A DNA stretch of 64,000 nt from Chamaecyparis obtusa. Taxonomy: Eukaryota; Streptophyta; Pinopsida; Cupressales; Cupressaceae. The translations under genes and the position numbers were made by a program. The notes under the pieces were generated by a model that was not told the origin of the DNA, ran no database searches, and was given only the letters and a program-made list of their open reading frames with translations. The stretch covers positions 412,001-476,000 of the forward strand of contig BSBK01006356.1 in NCBI GenBank assembly GCA_027943335.1, given 5' to 3'. Positions 24,334 to 35,493 of the stretch are shown here, piece by piece (positions within the stretch are counted from its first letter, which is position 1; every line of letters begins with the position of its first letter).

Positions 24334-24673
24334 CCTCTCAAGTGAAAATCCGGCAGAAAAGACACCCATCAAAATTTTGCCTTGGTTACTTTGCACAAAG
24401 TATCTATTTCGCGCAAAGTCGGCTAGTAAAATTATTTTGTAAAAAAAATTTTAAAATGGTATAAAAGTAAAATATTTTATTTCTATTTTACATCGAATTG
24501 CAATTAATAAATTCGTATTTTCTATTATTGAAGGCATTTTTTGAAGGAGGATTGATATTTCTATTTTTTCAAAGGCATAATTTTGGAGAGGAAAAATATT
24601 AGATTAAAGTATTTTTTGAAAAAGAAATTTTTGTTGACGATCTTGTGGAAGACATTTTTTGGAGCTCGAAGAA

Positions 24674-26575
24674 ATGGGGAACAAGAATGGAAGACAAAGT
24701 AAATCTTCTAGAAAAAGGACATCTGATACTGAACAAAGAAATCGTGAAGGTGCATTGACATATTATCATAAAACTAAAGAAGTTGAAAGACAAGCTGAAG
24801 TAGGAGGGTTAAGTCAAGTCAAAGAATTGCACATTGAAGAAGGGTCAGGATTACTCCCTACAGAAGCTCAAACAATTGATGTTGGAGAAAGGTCAACATC
24901 ACGTGCTCCTACTCGTATGGATGAACTTTTAAATTTAGCTCAAACTGTAAAGAAAAATATTAATTATAGAAACTTAGATCATTTACTTACAATGGATGTG
25001 GACAATTTGAGATCACTTGCTAATGTTCAACACTTAAGTCTTCCTAAGAAGAGATCAATGAAAATGATAGCAAGAGAAATATTGGGTAAATTTGATAATT
25101 TTGAAACACTTGAACAAGCTCAATTGCTTTCACTTATACTTATAAACAAAAAGTTGGAAGGGGCATTAAAATTATTGGGTATAGACACATCATCAAAGAA
25201 GAGAAAAGTTGTTGACATACAAACTGATATGATTGAAAATCTTAAAAAAAGTTTGAACCAGCTAGGGAAGCGATCTCAAACTATAGATAAGTCCATTACA
25301 AGAAAAGTTATGTTGACATCCATTTTAGGTAACATTATGGGACGAAAAAGACAGATATCTTCAGTTTCATCTCACTTTGGTTTTAATAGGAAAACAATAT
25401 CATGATATGTTAATAGGAGAATACTTTTGGATGATAGCACCTTGGAAGGAAATTGGGAAATCATGTGTAGAGCTCCTCGTTCTGATAGGATTGATGAAGG
25501 AACAAAAAATTTGGTCACATCATTTTGGAATGATAATACATATCCTTCATCAAACACTAGAGATGTTATTAGACATAGAATTTCAACTAATCAATATGAA
25601 TATCATACGAAACATTGGTTGGACACAAAACAACATGAAATGTATGTGTCATTTTGTAGTTCAAATCCTAATATAAAGATTGGGCAAACATTGTTTGAAA
25701 GATTGAAGCCATATTATATCAGGACAAACAAAGTGTTTAAAACTTCTTGTTGTCGTTATCATATTAAATTTGATCTCCACTATAAGGTTTTTCGAAAGTT
25801 TGTAGAAGACACTTATGGTTTTGAAAAGGCTCCTCCTACTAGATGAAGTGAGTTCATCTCATCCATTTTATGTGACAAAAGAGATGATGTAGCTAGACAA
25901 ATAAATTGCATAAAAGGAATATGTCAAACATGTGTTGATTTGTCTCTTTTTCTTTTGAAAAATGAAAAAATTGATGTAACAAAGATGGTAAATTGCAAGA
26001 GTTACAAATATGTAAAGAATGAAACAAAATTTGGGAAAGAATAAAAAAGGTTAGAATATGTTGAAGAGGAGATAAATGTTGGAGTATTTATGGAAAATTT
26101 TAAAAAATTGATTCAACCCTACATTCATCATATTTTTTTTGCAAAGTGGCCAGCACAACAATTTCAAACACTAAGAGACAATTTCCCACTTGGAACTATT
26201 GTATCAGTTGTTGATTTTGCAAAGTTTTATTCTTTTGTTCATCAAAAGCCAATTCAGTCAAAACACTATTTTTCAAAGAAAATTACTATTATGGTACATG
26301 TATGTTATCGACACGCACAATTAGATTTGGATGGTATTCAGAGCACATTTGAAGCATGGGTCATCAAGAAGGAATATCATTTTTATATAAGTGATGATAG
26401 AGAGCATGACATTCATTATGTGGAACACTGCTTCAAGATGTTTTTTGCAAATTTGAAAGAAAGAAGTATAAAAATTGATAAACATTATGTTTGGTCAGAT
26501 GGATGTGCTACACAATTCAAATCATCAAGACCATTTTATGCACTATGCACTATGTAGATATCATCGTAATGTACT
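24674..26575 (+). pseudogene. Transposase-like protein of the TIR transposon
   Basis: One long frame from ATG 24674, about 630 codons, with three in-frame stops (25403, 25844, about 26042) and a 7-bp duplication (ATGCACT, near 26540) that shifts the end. Order of features: basic N-terminus; helical region; CCRYH and a later Cys cluster (C-x6-C-x2-C, 25908-25935) that may bind zinc; VSVVDFAKFYSF (26200-26235); a histidine/Gln-Ser segment; YISDDREHDIHYVEH; and VWSDGCATQFKSS (about 26489-26527). The acidic residues in DFA, SDD and SDG fit an RNase H-fold DDE/D core as seen in a widespread group of eukaryotic transposases. The terminal part is missing. I cannot fix the superfamily from memory. 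Confidence 0.6.
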
Positions 26576-26599
26576 ATCTTGTGCGTGTCGGCAATATGA

Positions 26600-27528
26600 G
26601 AATAGGCCTGCAGGAGATCCTCCAAAAAGTAAAGGGCCATATCTAAAGTACTCTGATGACCCGACAGTGCTTGTATCTCTCCAGGTACAGGAAGACTTGC
26701 AACTCTATATGTCTCCTCACTCACACCTATAGTAGTACTAGACGAAGCCTCAAAAGATGATCTGGCTCTACTTGGTCTAGTCAAAATGTATCTGCCCACT
26801 GAATCTGAAGTGATAAATGTGGCTACAGAAGCAATCTGTCCTATACTATCCACAACTCCCCTCTGAGAAGCAATGATGACTCTATCTGCAGTAGCAGCCA
26901 TCGTCGGTGCCACTGCCGGAATCCTCTCCCCAACTAGCTGTCTATGAGGTTGCACAACTCAATCAGCCCTATGATACTGATCGCGGTCTGCAACCCTACC
27001 AAGCCCCTGACCATAATATGATGGGATATCTAAATAGTTGACCCTAAGTCCCAAATGGAACTCAGTGTACAATTGCTTTGCAAAATATAATGGAATCTAG
27101 TTGTTATTTGGATAACGAACGTGTGCTGCAAGATGTCGAGGGTAAATCATACATGCAATCTGAGGTATCACACATCGTGTGACCTGATATGCCCTCACCA
27201 CTCTCATCCCTTCATAATGTGGGAAAACCTCTCGTTTGATGGTTTCCTTGGGGACGAGGCTCTGAACCGTCGCCAAGGAAACATCACCTGAGACCTCCTC
27301 CCTCAACTCTCAAAAAATGGCCTCAACTACCTGGGGCGTGAAGGACGAGTGAGACCTCAATCTACCAATCATAGTCTCCAAACTACTCAATATAGTAGCA
27401 CATGTATCTCTATATATACCATCCCCTGCAGACCTACGGATAGGCTCTCTAAGTCGAGCTATCTTCCTATCAGCCATATGAAAAATAGTATGCATATTAG
27501 GAGTCTGAGGTGCACCCTGAGCAGCCAT
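26600..27528 (-). pseudogene. Second frame of the TIR transposon, unknown function
   Basis: Reads leftward from ATG 27528 in a single frame, more than 300 codons, with only about four in-frame stops (near 27307, 27094, 26989 and 26956). A shared frame over 930 bp in DNA otherwise full of stops implies a former gene. The start is MAAQGAPQTPNMHTIFHMAD; later segments are rich in Arg, Ile and Val, with HYEGMRVVRAYQVTRC in the middle and an Ala/Ser-rich tail. No known domain recognised. It converges on the transposase and abuts its truncated end, so it could be an accessory transposon protein or captured host sequence. Confidence 0.5.
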
Positions 27529-27619
27529 CTAGATACATCACATGTGAAAGCTAAGTGTTAATAATTAAGTACTTGATTACATGTTATAACTACATGTAAA
27601 ATGGAAACAAATATCTAAA

Positions 27620-29390
27620 TATATAGAATTATAGGTCTTATTAGGTCATGTAAGTGGTCTTATTAGGTCTTAAGGGTCCTAAGATGTACTAATTAGGTCT
27701 TAAGGGGTCGTAGATAACATAAGAGGTCTTATTAGGTCTTAAGGGGTCGTGGGTAACATAAGAGGTCCTAAGGTATAGATGAGACATCAATGGATCATAG
27801 GACATCCTAGTGTGTATTAATGAAACCTAACATGTACATCAATGGGTCATAGGACTAACTTTAATATTTACTAAAAATGCGTGTACATAACGGGTCGTGG
27901 GTAACATAATTGGTTCTAATTGAGTCTAAATAGTTCTAATTGAGTCATAATTGGTTCTAATTGAGTCTAATTAGGTCCTAATTAGTTCTAATTGGTCATA
28001 ATTGGTTCTAATTAGTCCTAATAGGTCTAATTGGGTCTAATTAGGTAGATAACTGGGTCCTAAATTTTGTTCCTAATAGGTCCTAATTGGTCCTGGTACA
28101 ATTAGGTCTAGTTAAGTCTAATAGGTCCTAAATTTTGGTCCTAATTGGTCATAATAGGTCTAGATGGGTTTAGTTAGGTTTATTTGGACCTAATAGGTCC
28201 TAATACATCTAATTGGTCAGACTAATTTTGGTTAAAGACCTAATACCTGTCTAATTGGTCCTAATAGGTCCTAGTTAGGTCTACTTGGTCCTAATAGGTC
28301 TAGTTAGGTCTTTAAGTAGAGAAACAACTTAGACATACCTTATTTCCTAATATGACCTAATGTGACCTATTAGGACCTAATATGACCTAGAGTGTCTTAA
28401 GGGGTCGTGGGTAATGTAAGTGGTCCTAGATTGTCTTAAGAGGTCGTGGGTAACATAAGAGGTCCTAAGGTATAGATAAGAGTCATGGAGTGTCTTAAGG
28501 GGTTGTGGGTAACATAAAAGATCCTAAGGGGTCCTATGTTACATTAGTGGATCCTCATATGTATAATGGGTCTTCAGGATCCGAATAGGTCATATATGTC
28601 TTAAAATATCATAAGGGATGTATAATGGTCCAATAATATTAATGGGTCGTAGATGTGATAAGTGGTCTATGTGGTCCTAGGACATCCTAAGGTTCTTTAA
28701 TGGGTCTTGGGGGTCCTAAGGTTTCATATTTGTTTTAAGATTTCATAAGGGATCCATATAAGAGTCCTAGAATGTTAATGGGTCGTAGGTGCAATATAAG
28801 TGGTCCTAGACTGTCTTAAGGGGTCGTGAGTAACAATGAGTCCTAGATGTGTCTTGAGATAATGTAAGGGATGGATAAGGGTCAAGTAGAGTGTCTTAAG
28901 GGGTTAGGGGTAACATAAGAGGTCCTAAGGGGTCCTACGTTTCATTAGTGGATCCTTGTATGATATTAATTGAATCTAGGATACATAAATGTGTCCTAAG
29001 ACAACCTAAGATATGTTAATGGGTCTTGATGATCTGAATGGGTCATATATGTCTTAAAATGTCGTAAGGGATATATAATGGTCCAACAATGTTAATGGGT
29101 CGTAGATGTGATAAGTGGTCTAAGGGATCTTAGGTTACATTAATTGATACTAGTATGTCTTAAGGGTTCTTACGGGCAACAATGGGTTCACATATGTATT
29201 AACAGAAGCTAAGATAGATGAATGTCTCCTAGGACATTTTAAGATATAATAATGGGTCATATGGGTCCTAAGGGGTCATATGTGTCAAGTAAGATGTCCT
29301 AATATGTATTATAAGATCTTGAGATTCCTAAAGGATCCTAAGTGTCTTAATATGTCGTAAGAGAGGAATAAGGGTCCTAGAAACTTATTG
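27620..29390. repeat. GGTCCTAA/TAGGTC repeat field with long-period units
   Basis: About 1.8 kb built from short words (GGTCCTAA, TAGGTCTAATT, AAGGGGTCGTGGGTAACAT). Besides the short words there are higher-order copies: a block of about 100 bp beginning GGGTCTTCAGGATCCGAA at 28568 recurs at 29021 (GGGTCTTGATGATCTGAA), a 453-bp period. It lies inside the TIR transposon downstream of the convergent gene. No coding. Confidence 0.8.
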
Positions 29391-29399
29391 TACTACAAT

Positions 29400-29960
29400 T
29401 TTTTAACGTTTTCTAACATACTACTAGATCATTTTCAAAAATTTAACTACAATTTTCTAAGATTTTTTCAAACTAAAAATTATTTAAAACAAATAACTAA
29501 CTTTAATATTTACTAAAAATGTGTGTGCATGTGAGAGAGAGAGAGAGAGAGAGAGAGAAATTCCTAATATTTACAACTTTAAACTTAAAATTTAACATTT
29601 TCTAACATTTCTAACTTTAAACTTAAAATTTAACATTTTCTAACTTTAATCTTAATGTTTTCTAACATTTTCTAACATTTCTACTACGGTTTCTAATGTT
29701 TTGTAAATATTTTCTAACAGGTACTAACAAACTACTACGGTTTTCTAACATATTCTAACATTTATACTACGATTTTTAATATTTCTATCATTTTCTAATA
29801 TTTAATTACGATTTTCTAATATTCTACTATTAATTTCAAACATATTAGATAATATTTAACTACAAATTTCTAACATTTGTACAAATAAAAAATTATTTAA
29901 AACAAATAACTAGCTAAAATAAATACAAAACATATCATTTAGAATAAAAAATGAGAAAAA
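29400..29960. repeat. TTTCTAACA-type repeat field with (GA)n
   Basis: AT-rich tract in which TTTTCTAACA, CTAACATTT and TTTAACTAC words recur. It contains a (GA)n microsatellite at about 29533-29559. It directly follows the GGTCCTAA field, with which it shares the CTAA core. Confidence 0.7.
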
Positions 29961-30137
29961 TGTGTGTACCTGATACTGCTAGGAAACTGAAGACGTTGAC
30001 GAAGCTCAGGAGGCGCTGGCGTGCTGGCGTGCTAAGGTACTTCGCTCCAAGGCCTGGGGTCCGCAAAAGGTGTCAGTGAAAATGATAATCAAAAACATAA
30101 AATGCCAAAAATTTATAAAAAAATCCGGTCCAAAGGG

Positions 30138-30240
30138 CTTCATGTGAAGCCCCTCTTCGCACGAAGCCACCTGGGGGTCTTCGCACGAAGCCCCTTGTTT
30201 GGGGACTTTGTGCGAAGTGGGTCTACCACTTTGCACGAAG
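30138..30240. promoter_or_regulatory. Subterminal palindrome cluster, right
   Basis: Five copies of the motif seen near the left end: CTTCATGTGAAG (30138-30149), CTTCGCACGAAG (30155-30166 and 30179-30190), CTTTGTGCGAAG (30206-30217), CTTTGCACGAAG (30229-30240). They lie about 100-200 bp inside the right terminus. Putative transposase-binding region. Confidence 0.6.
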
Positions 30241-30299
30241 TCAATATTTTGTACGAAGGCACCAAATTTTTGTTTTTCCCCAACGTTGCGATTTTGTTC

Positions 30300-30336
30300 G
30301 TCCCTAAAAGTGGGACACAGCTTTGTGGGATCACCC
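30300..30336 (-). repeat. Right terminal inverted repeat of the TIR transposon
   Basis: On the minus strand it reads GGGTGATCCCACAAAGCTG and on into GTCCCACTTTT, pairing with 23461-23497 with several mismatches. The flank begins AACTACTAATAG. Confidence 0.7.
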
Positions 30337-31035
30337 AACTACTAATAGAAAATATATAACCTATATGTAAAATATGTCAAGATATATCAAGGCATTTAAT
30401 TTTTTTCATCATTCAACTTTAATAAATTGAAAAAATTCAATACCTCGACACATCTAAACCAAACGCTAACCCTAATGATAACCCTAACCATGATATAAAT
30501 TGTATGCCTAATTGTAACCCTAACCATGATATAAATTGTAACTCTAAATGCTAACCCTAACCCTAATTATATTAATTTTTTCAACTAATAATATTAAACC
30601 TAAACAATAAACCCTAACCTTAATATTAACTCTAACCATAATTCTAAACCTTGACCATAATCATAAACCAAAACCAAATACTAATCTTAGCCTTAATCCT
30701 AACCTTGACCCTAACCCTAACCCAAACCTTAGCCCTAGCCAAATTTAAATATTTACCCTTAACCTAATTATATTTCTAATCCCAACCCTAATAATAATTC
30801 CAATAGAGCCCTTAACACTAATCAAAATGTTATTCCTAACCTAAAACCTATTATAATTATAATCCAAACCCTAACCGCAACCATAATCTTAACCATAATT
30901 CTACTCGTAACCATGACCATAAACCAAACCATAACACTAAACCCTAACCTTGACTATGGGATGAATTATAACTCAAAATGTTAACCCTAATCAAAATAAT
31001 TTACTCAATGTGTTACGCATGTTGCGGTTACTACT
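30337..31035. repeat. CCCTAA-like tract and decayed foldback copy
   Basis: 30337-30445 matches one arm and the loop of the foldback at 31036-31215 (AAAATATGTCAAGATATATC corresponds to AAAATACGTCGAGATGCATC). 30446-31000 is again a degenerate CCCTAA-like tract with the same polarity as 21380-23340. Bases 31000-31032 resemble the left flank of the TIR transposon. Confidence 0.6.
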
Positions 31036-31215
31036 AGCTAATATATACTCTATAATTAAAATACGTCGTCTATATTTAAAATACGTCGAGATGCATCGAG
31101 GCGTTGAATTTTTTCATCATTCAGCTTTAATATTCAAAGGTGAAAAAATTAAAGTTTGAAAAAATTAAACGCCTTGATGCATCTCAACTTATTTTAAATA
31201 TAAAGTATATATTAG
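31036..31215. repeat. Foldback element, about 180 bp
   Basis: Starts CTAGCTAATATATACT and ends with its reverse complement near 31200-31215. The arms of about 80 bp stay alignable through ATGCATCGAGGCGTT and its partner AACGCCTTGATGCAT, with a short AT-rich loop. Typical of a MITE or foldback transposon. A second, broken copy begins at 30337. Confidence 0.75.
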
Positions 31216-32600
31216 CTAGTTCTCAACACATGAAATGTTCTATTCCTAATGCCATAGGTGTCAATTTATTTCTCTAAGGGATGAATCATTTTCAAGAATG
31301 CCAGAGATATAGTGTGTAACAAAGTTGAAATTTCTACTCAAACGTAAGGTGCTTTTACACAAGGTGAAAGTGGATGGAATGAGTGAATTTATAGGTGAAA
31401 GGAGAAAATTCTCGAGTGCATATCAAATGAAGAGGAATATTTTCAGTTGAAAGATATTTTACAAAGGGGATAAGGGCAGCAGATATGTCAAAAGGTGAAA
31501 TCGGATATTTTAGCTAGCAAAGGGGACAAGGGACAAGTGTCAATAGAAGATGAAATTTGGATTTATTTTCCGCTTCTTTTTATTCTCATTCTTTCTTCAT
31601 TATAGGGGTTCTAGTTCTAAATTTTAGATTCAAGTTTGTGATTAGTGTTAGTGTTCAATCTTAGGTAGTAGATTACAACATGTATTTGTAATAGTTTGAT
31701 TTTATGAACAAGGAATCCAGTAGTTTGGTACAAGTATAGAATTGTCATTAAGTTGTCTCCAATATGATAATTCCAGGTTATATAAATTGAAAGCATCAAG
31801 AATGTTTCAATTTATCTATTGTAGATCCTCTGTAATAGAGTTATTTTCATTTATTCTCTTCAAGAAAGATATTAAATTATTTGTCTAGATGATTGTAATT
31901 TTGAGTTTTGTATCCAAATTTGTATGAGATTGAAATATCAAGGATGTTCAAGGTATTGACACTAAAATTTTAATTGATATTGTTTAAAATCTTTATCCAT
32001 GGATATATATTGTTATCACAAATTTTCTTATGACAACTCTTATGATGTATATATCAATGTCATGGGAATAGTTACTATAGGCATTTCTTTTGTGCGGATT
32101 GAAAGATTAACAAGAGACAAGTGCGTATCACTTAAAGCATGTCCTCGAGAACTTATTGTCAGTCAAGTAGCACAAGGAGAAAGTTAAGCAAGTTTGGAAA
32201 TCCTTAGCACATTTTGTTAAGACAATAAGAATTTGTCATTATGTTATTCCAAGCCAAGCAATCAAGTAAACAACATCGGAGAAACAATGCCCGATGACAA
32301 AAAATCAATTGTAAAAAGATGCATCAGAGAAGGTGTATGCAATGAAAATATAGACATATTTTCTGCAAAACCAAAACACCAAATAATCACATTAGATGTT
32401 AGTAATTTCAAATGCAACAAAATAAGTAATTTTCACTACAACCTCAATGAGGTAAAACAAGGGCACCCAATAACCTTGTTTGATTTGCTCTTCAAGATTA
32501 ATTGTGGGTATGCTCTCCCAACACAAATTAAATGCAAAACTAATGCAAAAATATGGGATGCAAGCTAGATGATGGTGAAGGGATTGAGAACAAGTACAAG
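31216..32600. other. Unassigned, weak coding-like stretch
   Basis: Mostly non-coding. One plus-strand frame is open in pieces from 31999 to 32568 with stops near 32185 and 32218, including an ATG at 32287 that opens 93 codons (MPDDKKSIVKRC...). It matches no family that I recognise and codon evidence is weak; it could be an old retroelement reading frame or chance. Confidence 0.3.
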
Positions 32601-32930
32601 GAACTTGCCCCAAGCTTCACAAGTGATAAAGATTAAATGATGCAAGGCTGTTTCAAGACTATGATAATGCAAATAAGATTAAGATCTATGATAATGCAAC
32701 AAGATTAAGATCTATGATAATACAACAAGATTAAGATGAAAATAAGATTAGAATGAAAGCAAGAAACGAACTAGAATGATTAAGAATGCTAGAAGATGAA
32801 AGAGCTAAAAGATTAAGAAGAAAAAGAACTTAGACCTAAAATGAGGAGTGAGGCCTCCTTTTATAGAAAATGAAAAGAATTGGATGGTGAAGCTTAAGAG
32901 GAAAAAGAATGGATGGCTGTCATGACCCCT
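32601..32930 (-). promoter_or_regulatory. LTR-like promoter/R region
   Basis: On the minus strand, CTATAAAAGGAGGCC (around 32850-32865) is followed by a long C/T-rich leader with repeated TCTTAATCTTGTTGCATTATC units (direct repeats at about 32665-32730). TATAAAAGGAGG followed by a pyrimidine-rich leader is the usual U3-R start of gypsy LTRs. The 5' edge may be the TGTAGACACC motif at 35425. Confidence 0.45.
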
Positions 32931-34174
32931 TATTGGATAGAACCTAGTAATAATAAATAACGATCATAGAAGTAAAATATTATAATATAAAATAATAAGT
33001 TAAAGAAAATAATCATAACTCAAATGTTAATAAAGTAATAATAGTAAATATACTATTAATAATATATTATTAAAATATTAATATAATATATAATAATATA
33101 TTATTGAGATAATGATATTGATATTGTTAAATATTGTGAATATAGTAATATTACTCAGATAATATTAATTTACCTTATTGATAATATCTAAGTAATAATA
33201 TTATTATATTAATCAATTAATAATCAACTATTAATTTAATCAATATAATAGTTAATAATACTAATATACATATAATATTAATCTATGAATAGTATTAAAG
33301 AAGCCTATTAATAATAATACCACCCGTAAAGAGTTTTATAATAATCAAATGTAAATTATTAATACTAATACTATATTTCAAAAGATGTGACTATTCATAT
33401 TTATATATATATTGAGTGGGAAAAGACATTATATGACGGAGGGAAAAAAGAAGAAATATTAAGAAGGAATTTGGAAAACTTGGGAGAAAATAATAGAGGA
33501 TAAATTGAAGGAGAAAATATAGGAGAAAAATAAGGAAGTAATCGGAGCATTCTAAAAAATATATAAAGAAAATGGAATAAGAATCTCCATTTCTAAAATA
33601 AGAGATAATTCAGCAAAAGATTAAGGAAATAAGGAAAAGAGTAAGCCCACGTGGAAAGTAGGGCATTCGGTCAAATAAATTAGAATAGAGGAATCTTCCC
33701 TCTTATAAAAGGTATGTAACTTTATTTTTGTTTATTTAATCAATGATATATTTATTTATATTTTGAAATGTACTAATATTATTATGAAATTAATTCATAT
33801 TAGATAGTTAAACAAATGTAACTTAAATATGTTAGTAAATAAGTAATTCTATATATATAATTGGTTATAAAATAAATATATGTAATTAATATATATCTGA
33901 GAATTATATTAATGTTAATTAATTAATAAGTAATTATAATAATGAAAATTATATCAAATTAATATGTATTCTCACTGGTTAAGACAAGAATATATGGTTC
34001 AACTTTGTCATAATTAATTATGTACTAATATCATTATGGAATATAAATATTTATTTTTATCATAGAATAATATGAACTATATATGTAAGATATCTATTTG
34101 GAATATAAATATAATATATTTCTAAAGGATCTAATCTAATCTTTCTATATATATATTAGTAACAATAAAATCAG

Positions 34175-34260
<86 letters not shown>

Positions 34261-35425
34261 TTGTTCTTAATATAATTGGATTTAAATGCAAAAGTGTCAT
34301 ATACTAATCATTGGGAATTGATATTTCTGATTGCAATCTTAATTGTGAATTCTAGGGCAAATCTAGTAAACTACCAATTGAGAACATTACAAGGGATATA
34401 TAGATATATGAATCTTAAATGATATATACCGATATATGAATCTTATATATATATGGAAATAATAATGATTTAGGAATATGATGTAGATTACTCTAATTAT
34501 AGTACATAGGGATATATCTCGTCTCATACTACTATATCTTAGGATAGGGAGTTTGTGGAGGGAGAGGCGGAGTAATTTCAAGCACATGACGGATATCCTA
34601 AAAGGAGCCGCTTGTAGTCTGTTTCACACGCCCTTTGGCACTGTAAGTCTTCCATCTTATGATGATCATAGTAAGGGAAGGAGAAAGATTCATGTGCCCT
34701 ATATGAAGAGATCTTCTATATGACTACGTTCATTAGCTTATCACTCAATAGTTTCCTCCAACTTTAATGATAGTGATGGTTATATATTGTTAATTATTCG
34801 ATGATTCCCTAATTTATGCCTAACTGATGGAATTTCGGTCTAGGGGTAAAAAGGGTTCATTACAATGGCTAAGATTAAAAGGCAAAAGGGAAGTGGCTAA
34901 GATGAAGAGGCAAAAATATGTTAGGTGGGGTTTGAAAAAGATGAAGTGGAAAAAGTCAAACTTCATTTGAGAGGGAAAAAGGAAATTTAAAAATGATTGG
35001 TGGAGAAAAGAGATGGGGAGGTGGCCACCTTGGAAAAGGTGATTGTGCACATGATTAGAGGTAATCCACCATTTAATTAAGATTAGAGGAATATTAGAAA
35101 AAGGTAAGCATGGGAAAAAAGGAAAATGAAATAAATTAAAATAAATTTAATTTAATCATAGTTTAGAAGAACTTTAGGCTAGTAGAGGAATAAAATAAAT
35201 AAAATTTATTTTATAAAGGGAAATGACGAGATAATATATTAAATTGAATTCAATATATTAAAGTATTTAAATAAAATTTAAATACAAAGGGAAAATGTAT
35301 TTATTTAATTAAATAAATAGAGGAATATAACAATATAGTTAATTAATAAAATTAACCGTAATGTTAAGGGTAAATATTAATAAAAATTAATATTAGTGTG
35401 AATGGACAATTTTAGGTGTCTACAG
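32931..35425. other. AT-rich, possible long LTR; (AT)n microsatellite
   Basis: No gene. A pure (AT)n run lies at 34179-34256. On the minus strand the motif TGTAGACACC, a common gypsy LTR start, begins at 35425, and an LTR-like TATA region lies at 32862. The whole block could therefore be one long minus-strand LTR with later insertions. A plus-strand TATAAAAGG near 33710 argues for more than one element. Confidence 0.35.
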
Positions 35426-35493
35426 AAGGTCATACCGATGAGGTTCATCTGTAGAGGAAAGCTCTTCGGGAAAAGTGACTTTTAGTTATCCTT

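Larger units (their letters stand above)
23461..30336 (+). mobile_element. 6.9-kb TIR DNA transposon, superfamily uncertain
   Basis: Bounded by inverted repeats of about 35 bp: GGGTGGTCCCACAATAGTG at 23461 and, on the minus strand from 30336, GGGTGATCCCACAAAGCTG. Both continue into a TCCCACTTTT block. Inside are subterminal palindromes at both ends, a transposase-like frame (24674-26575, plus), a convergent degenerate frame (27528-26600, minus), a GGTCCTAA repeat field (27620-29390) and a TTTCTAACA field (29400-29960). A sequence resembling the joined flanks lies at 31000-31050, which supports the ends. The TSD is diverged (GTCT/AACT). The left 450 bp is homologous to the right end of the short element at 35703-36696. 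Confidence 0.7.

Noticed and set aside
27620..29390. CRISPR-like array
   Set aside because: Plant nuclear context, repeats degenerate and of irregular spacing, no constant repeat-spacer pattern.
29533..29559. (GA)n as a regulatory element
   Set aside because: Simple microsatellite inside a low-complexity field; nothing nearby to regulate.
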